A stretch of DNA of 64,000 nt from Blastopirellula marina (GTDB lineage Bacteria > Planctomycetota > Planctomycetia > Pirellulales > Pirellulaceae): positions 310,001 to 374,000 of the forward strand of contig NZ_PUHY01000004.1 in NCBI RefSeq assembly GCF_002967765.1, written 5' to 3'. This document shows positions 18,450 through 26,451 of this stretch, one piece after another. The first letter of the stretch is position 1, and each line of letters opens with the position of its first letter. The notes beneath the pieces are model-generated. The model saw only the letters and a list, made by a program, of their open reading frames with translations, did no database searches and was not told where the DNA came from. A program made the translations under genes and the position numbers.

Positions 18450-19478
18450 TTAGTAGCGGAAGATCATGTCGACCATCAGGCGACTGTTGGTGATGTCTTT
18501 GAAGCCGGTCAGCGGGAATTCGTAAGCGATACCTGTTTCCAGGTGGCTGGATGGCTTGAATCGCATGCCGACGTTCTGAGTGACCAGGTCGTTGCCGACC
18601 ACATCATTACTACGCAGGTTGAAAAGGTCGGCACCAGCAACGCCCAGGTTCGAGCCACGCGAGGCATCGTCGGTCCAGTGCCACCAAGCCAATTCAGTGA
18701 AGACATACACCGAATCAGTCACCTTAACGTCGAGGTGATTCGACCAGTGGATTGCGGAGGACTGAATGCTGGTATCAGCCGGCAAACGGTAGCCAATGCT
18801 CGATAAGATATGCGCGTTGCCATCTAGTAGGCGTTGTCCACCGGTAAGGAACATGTTGAATTCGCCATCCCCTTGGGCCTGTAAAGCCGATGTGCTACCA
18901 ACTGGAAGTTCGTAGGTGAAACCAGCCGAAACGATACGGCCTTTCCAAGGATCACGAATCAGGTTGTACTTCAAGCCAGCGGAAACATCTGCCCAACCAT
19001 CATCAAGAAGCGTATCGAGAGCCCCGTTAGAGTTGTCGACAATGTAGCCATCTTTGGTTGCGATGATGCTCAATCGCTCTGTCAGAGCGATACGAAATTG
19101 AGCTGCATAAAGCTGGGCCGAGCCGCCAGCAGGAATGTTGTTTCCGATGGTGCTGGGAATCCAATGATTGACGAAGATCGGTCGCAGTTCTGTAACCGTA
19201 CGTGGATCTTCAAAGAAGACAAAGTTAATCATCGGGCTGATGAAATCATCAAAGCAATGATCACTGGGGTGAAGCAGGCTCAATAGATGCGAGTCGCAAC
19301 CGCTACAACTGTTGCACTCGCAGCACGAAGCGATCGGTGCGTATCCGCCGTTGCAATCCGTACAAGTTGCGATGTCAGTGGGCTCGAATAGTTCGCCCGC
19401 GTCCAAGCTTCGCTGAGCAACGCCCGTTGCCGTCATGGCACATAGAAACAGTGATGTTAGTCCCCACGAAAATCGCAT
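18450..19478 (-). CDS. Putative outer-membrane beta-barrel protein with cysteine-rich N-terminus
   Basis: The ATG at 19478 has AAAGGG about 9 nt upstream and begins a signal peptide (MRFSWGLTSLFLCAMTATGV), giving 342 residues. The mature N-terminus holds seven cysteines in 23 residues (Cys39, 42, 52, 53, 55, 58, 61). The remainder (~90-342) alternates polar and hydrophobic residues in amphipathic strands, with closing strand LMVDMIFRY ending in an aromatic residue, as in outer-membrane barrels. A transport or porin role is inferred only from the barrel pattern. A strong terminator follows. The nagBA operon is divergent. Confidence 0.75.
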   Translation of the reverse strand: MRFSWGLTSLFLCAMTATGVAQRSLDAGELFEPTDIATCTDCNGGYAPIASCCECNSCSGCDSHLLSLLHPSDHCFDDFISPMINFVFFEDPRTVTELRPIFVNHWIPSTIGNNIPAGGSAQLYAAQFRIALTERLSIIATKDGYIVDNSNGALDTLLDDGWADVSAGLKYNLIRDPWKGRIVSAGFTYELPVGSTSALQAQGDGEFNMFLTGGQRLLDGNAHILSSIGYRLPADTSIQSSAIHWSNHLDVKVTDSVYVFTELAWWHWTDDASRGSNLGVAGADLFNLRSNDVVGNDLVTQNVGMRFKPSSHLETGIAYEFPLTGFKDITNSRLMVDMIFRY

Positions 19479-19783
19479 GGTGTACCGCCCTTTATCTCGA
19501 TCCATCTTAGAAAGTCCCCAAGGGCCGCATTTAGCTCTGATCAGCCCTGTGCAGTTCTATCGGAACTATGGCGCAAAAATGCCGGGAATGCTGCCGGTGC
19601 TGTTACAGGTTGCCTAACTGAACTCGTGCGCATGGTGGTTTCCGCCATGATGCCCAGAACGCTTCGTCAGTTTTTCTTGGCAAACGCTGGAATTTGCGAT
19701 TCAATGGACGAGAGGAAGATGGCTGTATGGGATGCCTAACTATTTATTTTGACTATACTTAACGAATCTGAAAAAGTTGCTGG

Positions 19784-19811
19784 TTGACTTCACTTTTGAA
19801 TCTGCCACAAT
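19784..19811 (+). promoter_or_regulatory. Candidate nagB promoter
   Basis: TTGACT at 19784-19789 and CACAAT at 19806-19811, separated by 16 bp, resemble sigma-70 -35 and -10 hexamers. They are 90 bp upstream of the nagB ATG, and the -10 box abuts the palindrome at 19811. Confidence 0.5.
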
Positions 19812-19828
19812 GATGTCTCGTGACATCA
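19811..19828. promoter_or_regulatory. Operator-like palindrome, copy 4 (nagB promoter)
   Basis: TGATGTCTCGTGACATCA is the most symmetric copy of the four (arms TGATGTC/GACATCA are perfect). It begins at the last base of the putative -10 hexamer, so a bound protein would cover the transcription start. That position is typical of repressors. Confidence 0.65.
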
Positions 19829-19900
19829 TGCGGCCAAAGACAGGCCGCAAGATGATCGTAATTACCGCATGCGGCGACCTTAGAAATAGAATGATTCCCC

Positions 19901-20650
19901 ATGAAGATTCACGTCTTTGACGACGCTCCTCAGCTTGGTGTCGCTGCGGCAAAACAGGGGGGGGAAGCGATTCGTCAGGCGATTGTCGAAAAAGGGGCTG
20001 CTAACATTATTGTGGCGACTGGTGCTTCCCAGTTTGATACCTTGGCCGCACTCGTCGCTGAGCCAGGTATTGATTGGACATGCGTAACGGGATTTCATCT
20101 CGACGAGTATCTCGGCTTGGATGATCAGCATCCTGCATCGTTCCGCAAGTATCTACGAGAGCGTTTCGTCTCGAAGGTGCCCCTCAAAGCGTTCCACTAT
20201 GTGGATGGTTCGAGCAGCGACCCGTATGCGGTTTGCGATCAATTGGGCGAGCTGATTTCCCATAATCCAATTGATGTCGCATTCGTCGGAATAGGCGAGA
20301 ACGGGCATTTGGCGTTCAACGATCCACCTGCTGATTTTGAAACGACAACGCCATATCTCGTTGTCGAGTTAGACGAAGCTTGCCGCCAACAGCAAGCGGG
20401 TGAAGGATGGTTTGCTTCGATCGACGAAGTGCCGACCCAGGCAATCAGTATGTCTTGTCAGCAGATTTTGAAAACAAAGACAATCATTTGCAGCGTGCCT
20501 GATAAACGAAAAGCGGTTGCCGTGCGTAATAGTGTCGAGGGGGAGGTCGCCCCGCAAGTACCGGCATCGATTTTGCAGACACACGACGACGTCGGTTTGT
20601 TCCTAGATGTGGCTTCAGCTTCTGATCTCACGTCCTCCACTAAGTCTTGA
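19901..20650 (+). CDS. nagB: Glucosamine-6-phosphate deaminase
   Basis: The 249-residue protein isomerises and deaminates glucosamine 6-phosphate to fructose 6-phosphate and ammonia in the cytoplasm. The family signature [14 protein letters not shown] is present, with catalytic His136, and Asp68 in [10 protein letters not shown] corresponds to the general base region. Length is typical for the short NagB class without the C-terminal allosteric extension. It is followed directly by nagA, consistent with amino sugar breakdown. The promoter carries a palindrome shared with three upstream sites. Confidence 0.95.
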   Translation: MKIHVFDDAPQLGVAAAKQGGEAIRQAIVEKGAANIIVATGASQFDTLAALVAEPGIDWTCVTGFHLDEYLGLDDQHPASFRKYLRERFVSKVPLKAFHYVDGSSSDPYAVCDQLGELISHNPIDVAFVGIGENGHLAFNDPPADFETTTPYLVVELDEACRQQQAGEGWFASIDEVPTQAISMSCQQILKTKTIICSVPDKRKAVAVRNSVEGEVAPQVPASILQTHDDVGLFLDVASASDLTSSTKS

Positions 20651-20670
20651 AGCCCTTTCCTGGGAGCCTC

Positions 20671-21648
20671 ATGCCAAATAACAAATTCTTCGATCTGCAA
20701 ATCAACGGATATTACGGCGTCGACTTTAATCAGGGAACGCTTTCCTCAGACGATTTGCACGAAGCCTGTGAGGCGCTGCAGCGCGACAACGTTGAAAGTG
20801 TGCTGGTAACTATCATCACCGATGATATTCCGCGAATGGCAGAGCGGATCTCGCGCATTGTTCAACTGCGAGCTTCCGATCCTCTTGCCCGACGCGTCAT
20901 CGCAGGTGTCCATGTCGAAGGACCATTTATCAGCGAAGTTGCTGGCTATGTGGGAGCGCATCCCGTAGCCCATGCCAAACAAGCCAGTTGGGCCGAAATG
21001 GAAACTTTGCTTGAGGCCGGCGACGGTCTGGTCCGCATTGTGACCCTCGCCCCCGAGCAAGATCCTACCCAGGACGTAATCCGACGCTTAACCGATCAAG
21101 GTATCGTTGTTTCCGCGGGGCATACCGATGCTTCGCTCGAAGATCTGGATGCGGCGATGGATGCGGGGTTGTCGATGTTTACCCATCTCGGCAACGGGTG
21201 TCCACGAATGATGGATCGCCATGACAACATCATCCAGCGGGCACTAAGTCGCTCGGATCGACTGCAAATCGGTTTGATCGCGGACGGTGCTCACGTTCCC
21301 TTCTTTGCCTTAAAGAATTACCTGGAGATTACCGGCACAGAACGAGCATTTGTCGTCTCCGATGCCATCGCCGCTGCTGGACGTGGCCCGGGCATTTACC
21401 CGCTTGGAGATCAGACGGTCACCGTCGGCGAAGACGGAGTTCCACGTGCTGAGGACGATAGTCATCTCGTCGGGTCGGCGACAACAATGCAGCAGATGGC
21501 TGACAATTTACGTTTGCACGTTGGCTTGGGCTCCGCTGAAATCCAGCGTCTCACATCAGGGAATCCGCGTCGCTTGATGGGCGAGGTGGTCCCGCTACCT
21601 TTAGGCTTAGGGCTACGAAACGGTGATCGACAAGCGACGACCTCGTAG
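20671..21648 (+). CDS. nagA: N-acetylglucosamine-6-phosphate deacetylase
   Basis: I use the ATG at 20671, which has GGGAG 4 nt upstream; a TTG at 20647 overlapping the nagB stop is possible. The 325-residue product is an amidohydrolase-superfamily metalloenzyme with the motifs [22 protein letters not shown] and VVSDAIAA, which provide metal and substrate ligands. It removes acetate from GlcNAc-6-P, feeding NagB. It is somewhat shorter than E. coli NagA (382). No GlcNAc kinase or transporter gene is visible nearby. Confidence 0.93.
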   Translation: MPNNKFFDLQINGYYGVDFNQGTLSSDDLHEACEALQRDNVESVLVTIITDDIPRMAERISRIVQLRASDPLARRVIAGVHVEGPFISEVAGYVGAHPVAHAKQASWAEMETLLEAGDGLVRIVTLAPEQDPTQDVIRRLTDQGIVVSAGHTDASLEDLDAAMDAGLSMFTHLGNGCPRMMDRHDNIIQRALSRSDRLQIGLIADGAHVPFFALKNYLEITGTERAFVVSDAIAAAGRGPGIYPLGDQTVTVGEDGVPRAEDDSHLVGSATTMQQMADNLRLHVGLGSAEIQRLTSGNPRRLMGEVVPLPLGLGLRNGDRQATTS

Positions 21649-21680
21649 CTCATCTCCAGCTGTGTTTTCTTCGTGATACT

Positions 21681-21702
21681 CCTACCTGAATTGTCAGGCA
21701 GG
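21681..21702 (+). terminator. Weak stem-loop after nagA
   Basis: CCTACCTGA and TCAGGCAGG pair (8 of 9) around a 4-nt loop, 33 bp past the nagA stop. No T-tract follows, so termination is uncertain. Confidence 0.3.
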
Positions 21703-21878
21703 ACGTTCGATGACTAGGTGCCGTTTGGGTATGTCCGAGTTTCTATCGCTTGCCATCTTCCTCCAATCACTTCCGGGAACGTTCGTACCTTGGCACTTCT
21801 TGGAATTGCCCAACGAATGATCCAAACAATGCTTCCGATTCACGCATTACTGGACGAGCGAGAGTCATTTCTCAAAAG

Positions 21879-22190
21879 TCACAATCTTTTCTTACCAACG
21901 GTTGCGTCGAATTGCTCTGCCAGCACTAGGAACTCTTCCGACCAGTCGTTTTGAATCGACGTTTCCTGAAGCGGACCAGTCGGCGCGAAAAGCAGATGTA
22001 ATTCTAGCGCGTCGGTCGAGCGATTTTCCTTAAGGAGCTCTACCGCATCATTGAGACGATGGTAGATTTCTTCGACATCCATGCACGACCAGACGGAATC
22101 CTCGGATTCGTTGACGAGCTCGCGGCAACGGGAAAGAAGCCCTAAAAGCGGTATTCTGTCAATCTTGTCCTTCGTGTTCTTCTCTGCCAT
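21879..22190 (-). CDS. Small uncharacterised acidic protein
   Basis: The 103-residue product (starting MAEKNTKDKIDRIPLLGLL) is acidic and mostly helical in appearance, with no signal peptide or membrane segment. A central segment (DVEEIYHRLNDAVELLKENR) could form a helical hairpin. I do not recognise a family. It lies 48 bp downstream of the yjbQ gene on the same strand and could be co-transcribed. It is accepted as real because of its balanced composition and the absence of a better frame. Confidence 0.55.
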   Translation of the reverse strand: MAEKNTKDKIDRIPLLGLLSRCRELVNESEDSVWSCMDVEEIYHRLNDAVELLKENRSTDALELHLLFAPTGPLQETSIQNDWSEEFLVLAEQFDATVGKKRL

Positions 22191-22238
22191 AGATCGAATT
22201 TGCCACGCAGGTGGTCAGGTTTGCGGTTTTGAGAATCT

Positions 22239-22673
22239 TTACGCCCCAATAATTTTCACCAGCACCCGCTTCCGCCGCCTGCCATCAAACTCGTAATAGA
22301 AGATGTGCTCCCATGGCCCAAGGTGCAGCTTTCCGTCGGTAATCGCTACCACAACTTCGCGTCCCATTATCTGGCGTTTATGGTGCGCGTCGGCATTGTC
22401 TTCGCCTGTGCGGTTGTGCAGATATCCTCCGGAAGATGGGTCACTGCCTGGGTTGAATGGTACTAATGCTTCGAGCCAACGTTCGTAATCAGCATGAAGC
22501 CCGGATTCATTGTCATTGATAAATACACTCGCTGTGATGTGCATCGCATTTACCAAGACTAATCCGTCTTGAATTCCGCTTTCGGCGACCAGTTCTTCAA
22601 CTTCCCTATGCAGCGAGATGATCGCTCTCCGCTTAGGGACATCTAGCCATAACTCTTTAGTGAGGGATTTCAT
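22239..22673 (-). CDS. yjbQ: YjbQ family protein (UPF0047, secondary thiamine-phosphate synthase type)
   Basis: Starting at the ATG at 22673 the product is 144 residues, the normal family size; the frame is open further upstream but that part has no family similarity. The family pattern is clear: [18 protein letters not shown], then [20 protein letters not shown] and [20 protein letters not shown] with conserved His and Glu/Asp residues. E. coli YjbQ has weak thiamine-phosphate synthase activity; the physiological role is unsettled. Confidence 0.93.
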   Translation of the reverse strand: MKSLTKELWLDVPKRRAIISLHREVEELVAESGIQDGLVLVNAMHITASVFINDNESGLHADYERWLEALVPFNPGSDPSSGGYLHNRTGEDNADAHHKRQIMGREVVVAITDGKLHLGPWEHIFYYEFDGRRRKRVLVKIIGA

Positions 22674-23248
22674 GTTCTCATCTCGCCGAACAGGTGGTTC
22701 AGGGATGTATCGAGACATCCACGATGTTTTCGGGTATTTGCTTTCTTGAGAGACTGCGGCATCCAGGAGCAGAGCGAGTGAGCAATCGGCAGGAAAACGG
22801 CAAGCGTTAATTTTACCCTCATGTCCTCCGGCTCTGCGTACTTCAGATGGTGAGGCATCAGTTTTAGGCGGGATGTCACAGCGAACGCAATCGACCATTC
22901 TTTAATTGTTTGGATTACCTCTACCGAGAATCTGCCCGTGTTAGGCAGATATATTCAATATTTCCGATCGATCTCAGTTGGTCATTTCTAGGTCACTATA
23001 AACAAATCTTTAGTAGCTCTGAGTGTTGCTAAACGAATGAAACAGGTGCAAAAGTGCCAATCGGAAGGGGTTCTCTACCTGAAATAGGTTGTGTGTTCCC
23101 CCTCGTTTTTCCATGGTCTCGATATATTAGCCACAAACAAGAAGTTTTCTTGTTGAAATTGGTGTAGGCACGCGATATCCTAAATCGCTCTGGACCACCC
23201 CTCATATCATGTGTTTCGCTTCGGCACTTCCTTATTTTGAGGTCCATT
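22674..23248. other. Intergenic region upstream of the second DUF1559 gene
   Basis: About 575 bp between divergent genes with no convincing CDS. It contains a hairpin ATCTGCC/GGCAGAT (22930-22950), a perfect 8-bp dyad at 23136-23154, and a promoter-like pair TTGAAA (23153) - N17 - TATCCT (23176). Confidence 0.55.
23136..23154. promoter_or_regulatory. Perfect inverted repeat overlapping a putative -35 box
   Basis: AACAAGAA-GTT-TTCTTGTT is a perfect dyad with 8-bp arms. Its last two bases overlap TTGAAA at 23153-23158, which with TATCCT at 23176-23181 forms a 17-bp-spaced promoter candidate for the DUF1559 gene starting at 23249. Confidence 0.45.
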
Positions 23249-24226
23249 ATGATTCTCTTTTCCCGTCGTCGGGGGTTTACCCTCGTCGAGCTCCTCGTCG
23301 TTATTGCGATTATTGGCGTGTTAATCGCATTGCTTTTGCCGGCCGTCCAGCAGGCCCGTGAAGCAGCTCGTCGGATGTCATGTTCCAACAACATGAAGCA
23401 GATCGGCATCGCCCAACACAATTATCACGATACATTCCGCAAGCTGCCTTACGGTTCCTTCAACTTGCGTGAAGCCTGGCCATCGAATGGCACCAACTGG
23501 CGAACGTTGATCCTGCCGATGATGGAGCAGGGGAATATCGTCGATAATTTGCGGTTTACGACCACTTCAAACTTCATGGCTGGTGGTGCTGCTGGTGGTA
23601 ACTACCTGTCCGAAAACCGGGTTTTGGAAGATTTGGTTCTCGAAGCGTATCGCTGTCCTTCCAGTGCTTTGGATGAATTGAAAGGACATAATAACGATCA
23701 CGCCATGAATGCCAACTATGTTGGTAATCAAGGGGCTGCCCGTCCGATACCAGGTCCGAACCCAAACATGGGTACTAAGGACTGCGGTCACGGTTGGTCG
23801 TGTAACAACGGTGTGCTTGTCGCAAACCAAAACTATGGTTTCAAAGACATTACCGACGGTACCTCCAACACGATGATGGTGTGGGAGCAATCTGGTTTCG
23901 TGAACAAAGTGAATCGAACGTCGAACTACTACGGTGCGTGGTACGGTTCGCGTCATCCTCGTTCCGTAGACGATCCAGCTGGTTGTGGCGACTTGTGGCA
24001 AACGGGTACATCTTGCCTCCGTTTTGCTCCTAACTCCAACATCGTCCAAACGGGTGCGACCGAAGCGATGTACCGCAACAACACGGTTGTCAACTCGGAA
24101 CACCCAGGTGGTATCATGGGCTTGCTGTCCGACGGTAGCGTGCGATTCATTCCTGAAGTTCTCGACTTCGAGACACTCAAGCGGATCGCTTGCCGTTACG
24201 ATGGTCAGGTTATTGGCTCGTTCTAA
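23249..24226 (+). CDS. DUF1559 prepilin-type protein
   Basis: The ATG at 23249 (MILFSRRRGFTLVEL) is preceded by GAGG 6 nt upstream; 325 residues. The pseudopilin signal [20 protein letters not shown] is followed by the DUF1559 signature [19 protein letters not shown]. The C-terminal part has the HPGGIMGLLSDGSVRFI pattern and several cysteines. It is followed 62 bp later by a small lipoprotein gene, the same order as at 17597-16166 on the other strand. Probably a surface or pilus-like protein of unknown role. Confidence 0.95.
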   Translation: MILFSRRRGFTLVELLVVIAIIGVLIALLLPAVQQAREAARRMSCSNNMKQIGIAQHNYHDTFRKLPYGSFNLREAWPSNGTNWRTLILPMMEQGNIVDNLRFTTTSNFMAGGAAGGNYLSENRVLEDLVLEAYRCPSSALDELKGHNNDHAMNANYVGNQGAARPIPGPNPNMGTKDCGHGWSCNNGVLVANQNYGFKDITDGTSNTMMVWEQSGFVNKVNRTSNYYGAWYGSRHPRSVDDPAGCGDLWQTGTSCLRFAPNSNIVQTGATEAMYRNNTVVNSEHPGGIMGLLSDGSVRFIPEVLDFETLKRIACRYDGQVIGSF

Positions 24227-24288
24227 TTAGGCCGCAATTGGCGTTCAAAAACGCCGCTTGATATATCATCTGTGACGAAGGATTCTCT

Positions 24289-24699
24289 ATGACTTTTGGT
24301 AAATTCTCGCGGTGCGTTTCGCGCACCGCGATGATGATGGCTCTCATGCTGCCGTTGCTCGTTGGCTGTTCCCAGGAAGAGCAAATGGGCACGGTGAAGG
24401 GAAAAGTGGAATACAACGGCAAGCCCTACACGGCAGCTGCGGTTTGCTTCCTCGATCTCACCTCTGGGATGGCATCGTCCGGGAACATTGAAGACGATGG
24501 CACGTTCGAGCTAGAACCGTTGCCGCTTGGCAACTATAAAGTGTATTTAGCACCAAAGATCGGTGATCCGCTCGCCGAAGCCAAGCCGGTCCAGATCGAC
24601 AATTCGATTCCAAGTAAGTACTGGAACGAGTCGACCACGGACATCTCGCATGAAGTGACTGCCGGTGTTAACGAAGTTACCATCGAACTGAAAAAATAA
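24289..24699 (+). CDS. Small lipoprotein with carboxypeptidase-regulatory-like fold
   Basis: The 136-residue product has a lipobox (MLPLLVGCSQEE), giving a lipidated cysteine at about residue 27. The remaining ~105 residues match the GKVEYNGKPYTAAAVCF pattern of transthyretin-like/CarboxypepD_reg domains. It pairs with the DUF1559 gene directly upstream and ends at a strong terminator, so the two form a two-gene operon. Function unknown. Confidence 0.82.
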   Translation: MTFGKFSRCVSRTAMMMALMLPLLVGCSQEEQMGTVKGKVEYNGKPYTAAAVCFLDLTSGMASSGNIEDDGTFELEPLPLGNYKVYLAPKIGDPLAEAKPVQIDNSIPSKYWNESTTDISHEVTAGVNEVTIELKK

Positions 24700-24726
24700 A
24701 GCGAATGCTTGACCTTGCTAATTTGC

Positions 24727-24759
24727 AAGCGGAGCGCTCATGAGTGCTCCGCTTTTTTT
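24727..24759 (+). terminator. Rho-independent terminator of the DUF1559/lipoprotein operon
   Basis: AAGCGGAGCGCTCA and TGAGTGCTCCGCTT pair along 13 of 14 positions with almost no loop at the centre and run into seven T. It lies 28 bp beyond the lipoprotein stop codon. Confidence 0.92.
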
Positions 24760-25095
24760 ATGCGCTTCTCAAATTGCTGAACTAACGATCATGAACCTGT
24801 TTGTATTCGTGCGAATGTGAGCTAATATCATTGCCGATTTTCGAACCAACAGTCTTGCTAAGTTGCGTAACGTCGAGTTCGTTCATGCCTTACATAATGT
24901 GATGGGAGGGGCGAATCGATTTGGGATGCGACCATCGTTTTGCTATCCTTGCCCGAATTGTAAACAAAATCCATGTTTGATACCGATCGCAGTATTATCA
25001 GGATTAATTGGTGGCAAACGAGAACCAACCGCCAGCCAGCATGTCTGATGATAAGTTCGCACTATCCATAATTCTTCTGCCCAGGAACTCTCAGG
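24760..25095. other. Intergenic region without recognised features
   Basis: About 335 bp between the terminator and the GNAT gene. Short open frames here have no credible start or composition. No structure was recognised. Confidence 0.5.
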
Positions 25096-25617
25096 ATGAC
25101 GATTCCCGTACGAAACGGAGTGAGCCTGACCATGTTCCAAGAGGCCGACGTAGATCGCTGTGTTGACCTGCTTCAAGAGCAAGACGTGCACCGAGGGCTT
25201 CTCCTGATGCCCAACCCCTACCGCCCGGCAGATTTCTACGTGTGGTGTAAGATTGTCGAAGCCGAGAAGGAGCAGTTCGGGCAACCAATACAATTCGCCA
25301 TTCGCGATTCAGAGGGACACTTGATCGGTGGATGCGGGGCCAAAGACTTATCGGTTGGCCACAAGTGCGAGATTGGCTATTGGCTGGGCAAGCCTTCGTG
25401 GGGAAGAGGGGTTATGACCGATGTGGTGGAGGTGTTGTGCGATTACCTCCAGCGAGAATTTCAGATCGTGCGAATCACGGCGTCGGTTTTCGACGGTAAT
25501 ACCGCATCCATGCGTGTGCTCGAGAAGAATGGCTTCACGCATGAAGGACGAATGCGAAACTATTACCGAAAGAACGGGCGTTTCATCGACGGCGAGCTTT
25601 TTGCTAAGGTTTGGTAA
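25096..25617 (+). CDS. GNAT family N-acetyltransferase (RimJ/RimL type)
   Basis: The 173-residue protein has the acetyl-CoA-binding region IGYWLGKPSWGRGVMTDVVEV (motif A with the Gly-rich R/Q-x-x-G-x-G/A turn) and the motif B segment NTASMRVLEKNGFTHEGRMR typical of RimJ/RimL-like enzymes. Substrates range from ribosomal protein N-termini to small amines and cannot be told from sequence. It converges with the EEP phosphatase gene, 9 bp away. Confidence 0.9.
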   Translation: MTIPVRNGVSLTMFQEADVDRCVDLLQEQDVHRGLLLMPNPYRPADFYVWCKIVEAEKEQFGQPIQFAIRDSEGHLIGGCGAKDLSVGHKCEIGYWLGKPSWGRGVMTDVVEVLCDYLQREFQIVRITASVFDGNTASMRVLEKNGFTHEGRMRNYYRKNGRFIDGELFAKVW

Positions 25618-25626
25618 CCGGCGAGG

Positions 25627-26424
25627 TTATTCGCCGCCGGTCCATTCAAGCACGGCTAAGATGCCACGATGATCGGACGCAACTGGTTCGTCGAGGACTT
25701 TGAACTCGATCACTTTCCACTGGTTGGCAGGTCGATACAGAATGAAATCGATCTGACGAGTCGGTTTGGAACTGGGGATTGTGTTCAAGTTCTCGGTGTT
25801 CGCCGATGTCCAGTCCTTGCTAATCAGCTTGATCGATTCGCTTTCGGGCGTTGCGTTGAGATCGCCAGCGAACATTGCAGGGCGATCTTTCCAGCCTTCG
25901 ATTAGCTTCTGGATCATCTTCGCCGACGCGACACGTTCGGCATCGTCGCGGCGATGGTCGAAGTGAGTTGCCAGGAACTTGAGTGGCTGATCGAGACCTG
26001 GCACGGTGATGTCCGCCTCAATGACGCCTCGCTTTTCCCCTTCGGTTAGTTGGGGTAATGCATGATTGGTCATCGAGATCGAAGCGTACTTGGTCAGAAT
26101 TGCATTGCCGTACCATCCACCTTGTAGTGGAATGTTGCCGCCGAACACGCTGTTCATTTTCGTCAACTTAGCGAGTTCGGCGACTTGATCCACAGTGCCT
26201 GTCCGATCGACGTTTTGATCGACCTCTTGTAGTGCCACGATGTCGGGATCGGCATCGGTAATTACCTTGGCGATCCGCGGAAGGTTGAGCTTGGCGTCGG
26301 TACCTTCGGCATGGTGGATGTTGTAGCTAACAACCCGAATTTGAACCGGCTCGTCGGCGTAAGTGGCAAAGGGTACTAGTGCCACAACAAGGGACAGAAC
26401 CGGCAAAAAATTCTTCAGCATCAT
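25627..26424 (-). CDS. Secreted endonuclease/exonuclease/phosphatase family protein
   Basis: The 265-residue product carries a signal peptide (LKNFLPVLSLVVALVPFATYA). EEP fold motifs are in order: VVSYNIHHAEG, IVALQEVDQN (metal-binding Glu), LATHFDHR, AGDLNATPES (Asp/Asn pair), and SDHRGILAVLEW with the catalytic His. Such proteins cleave phosphodiesters or phosphomonoesters, often on lipids or nucleotides. It starts 27 bp beyond the FAD oxidoreductase stop and may be co-transcribed with it. Confidence 0.9.
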   Translation of the reverse strand: MMLKNFLPVLSLVVALVPFATYADEPVQIRVVSYNIHHAEGTDAKLNLPRIAKVITDADPDIVALQEVDQNVDRTGTVDQVAELAKLTKMNSVFGGNIPLQGGWYGNAILTKYASISMTNHALPQLTEGEKRGVIEADITVPGLDQPLKFLATHFDHRRDDAERVASAKMIQKLIEGWKDRPAMFAGDLNATPESESIKLISKDWTSANTENLNTIPSSKPTRQIDFILYRPANQWKVIEFKVLDEPVASDHRGILAVLEWTGGE

Positions 26425-26451
26425 GACCTACAATCGGTGATCAAAAGGTGA

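Larger units (their letters stand above)
19479..19900. other. Divergent intergenic region between the barrel gene and nagB
   Basis: About 420 bp without a credible gene. The nagB-proximal end holds a promoter-like pair and the fourth copy of the palindrome; nothing else was recognised. Confidence 0.6.

Noticed and set aside
24863-25048. 61-residue frame with CPNCKQNPC, considered as a zinc-ribbon protein
   Set aside because: No ribosome site is visible and the frame is short; the cysteine pattern alone is not enough.
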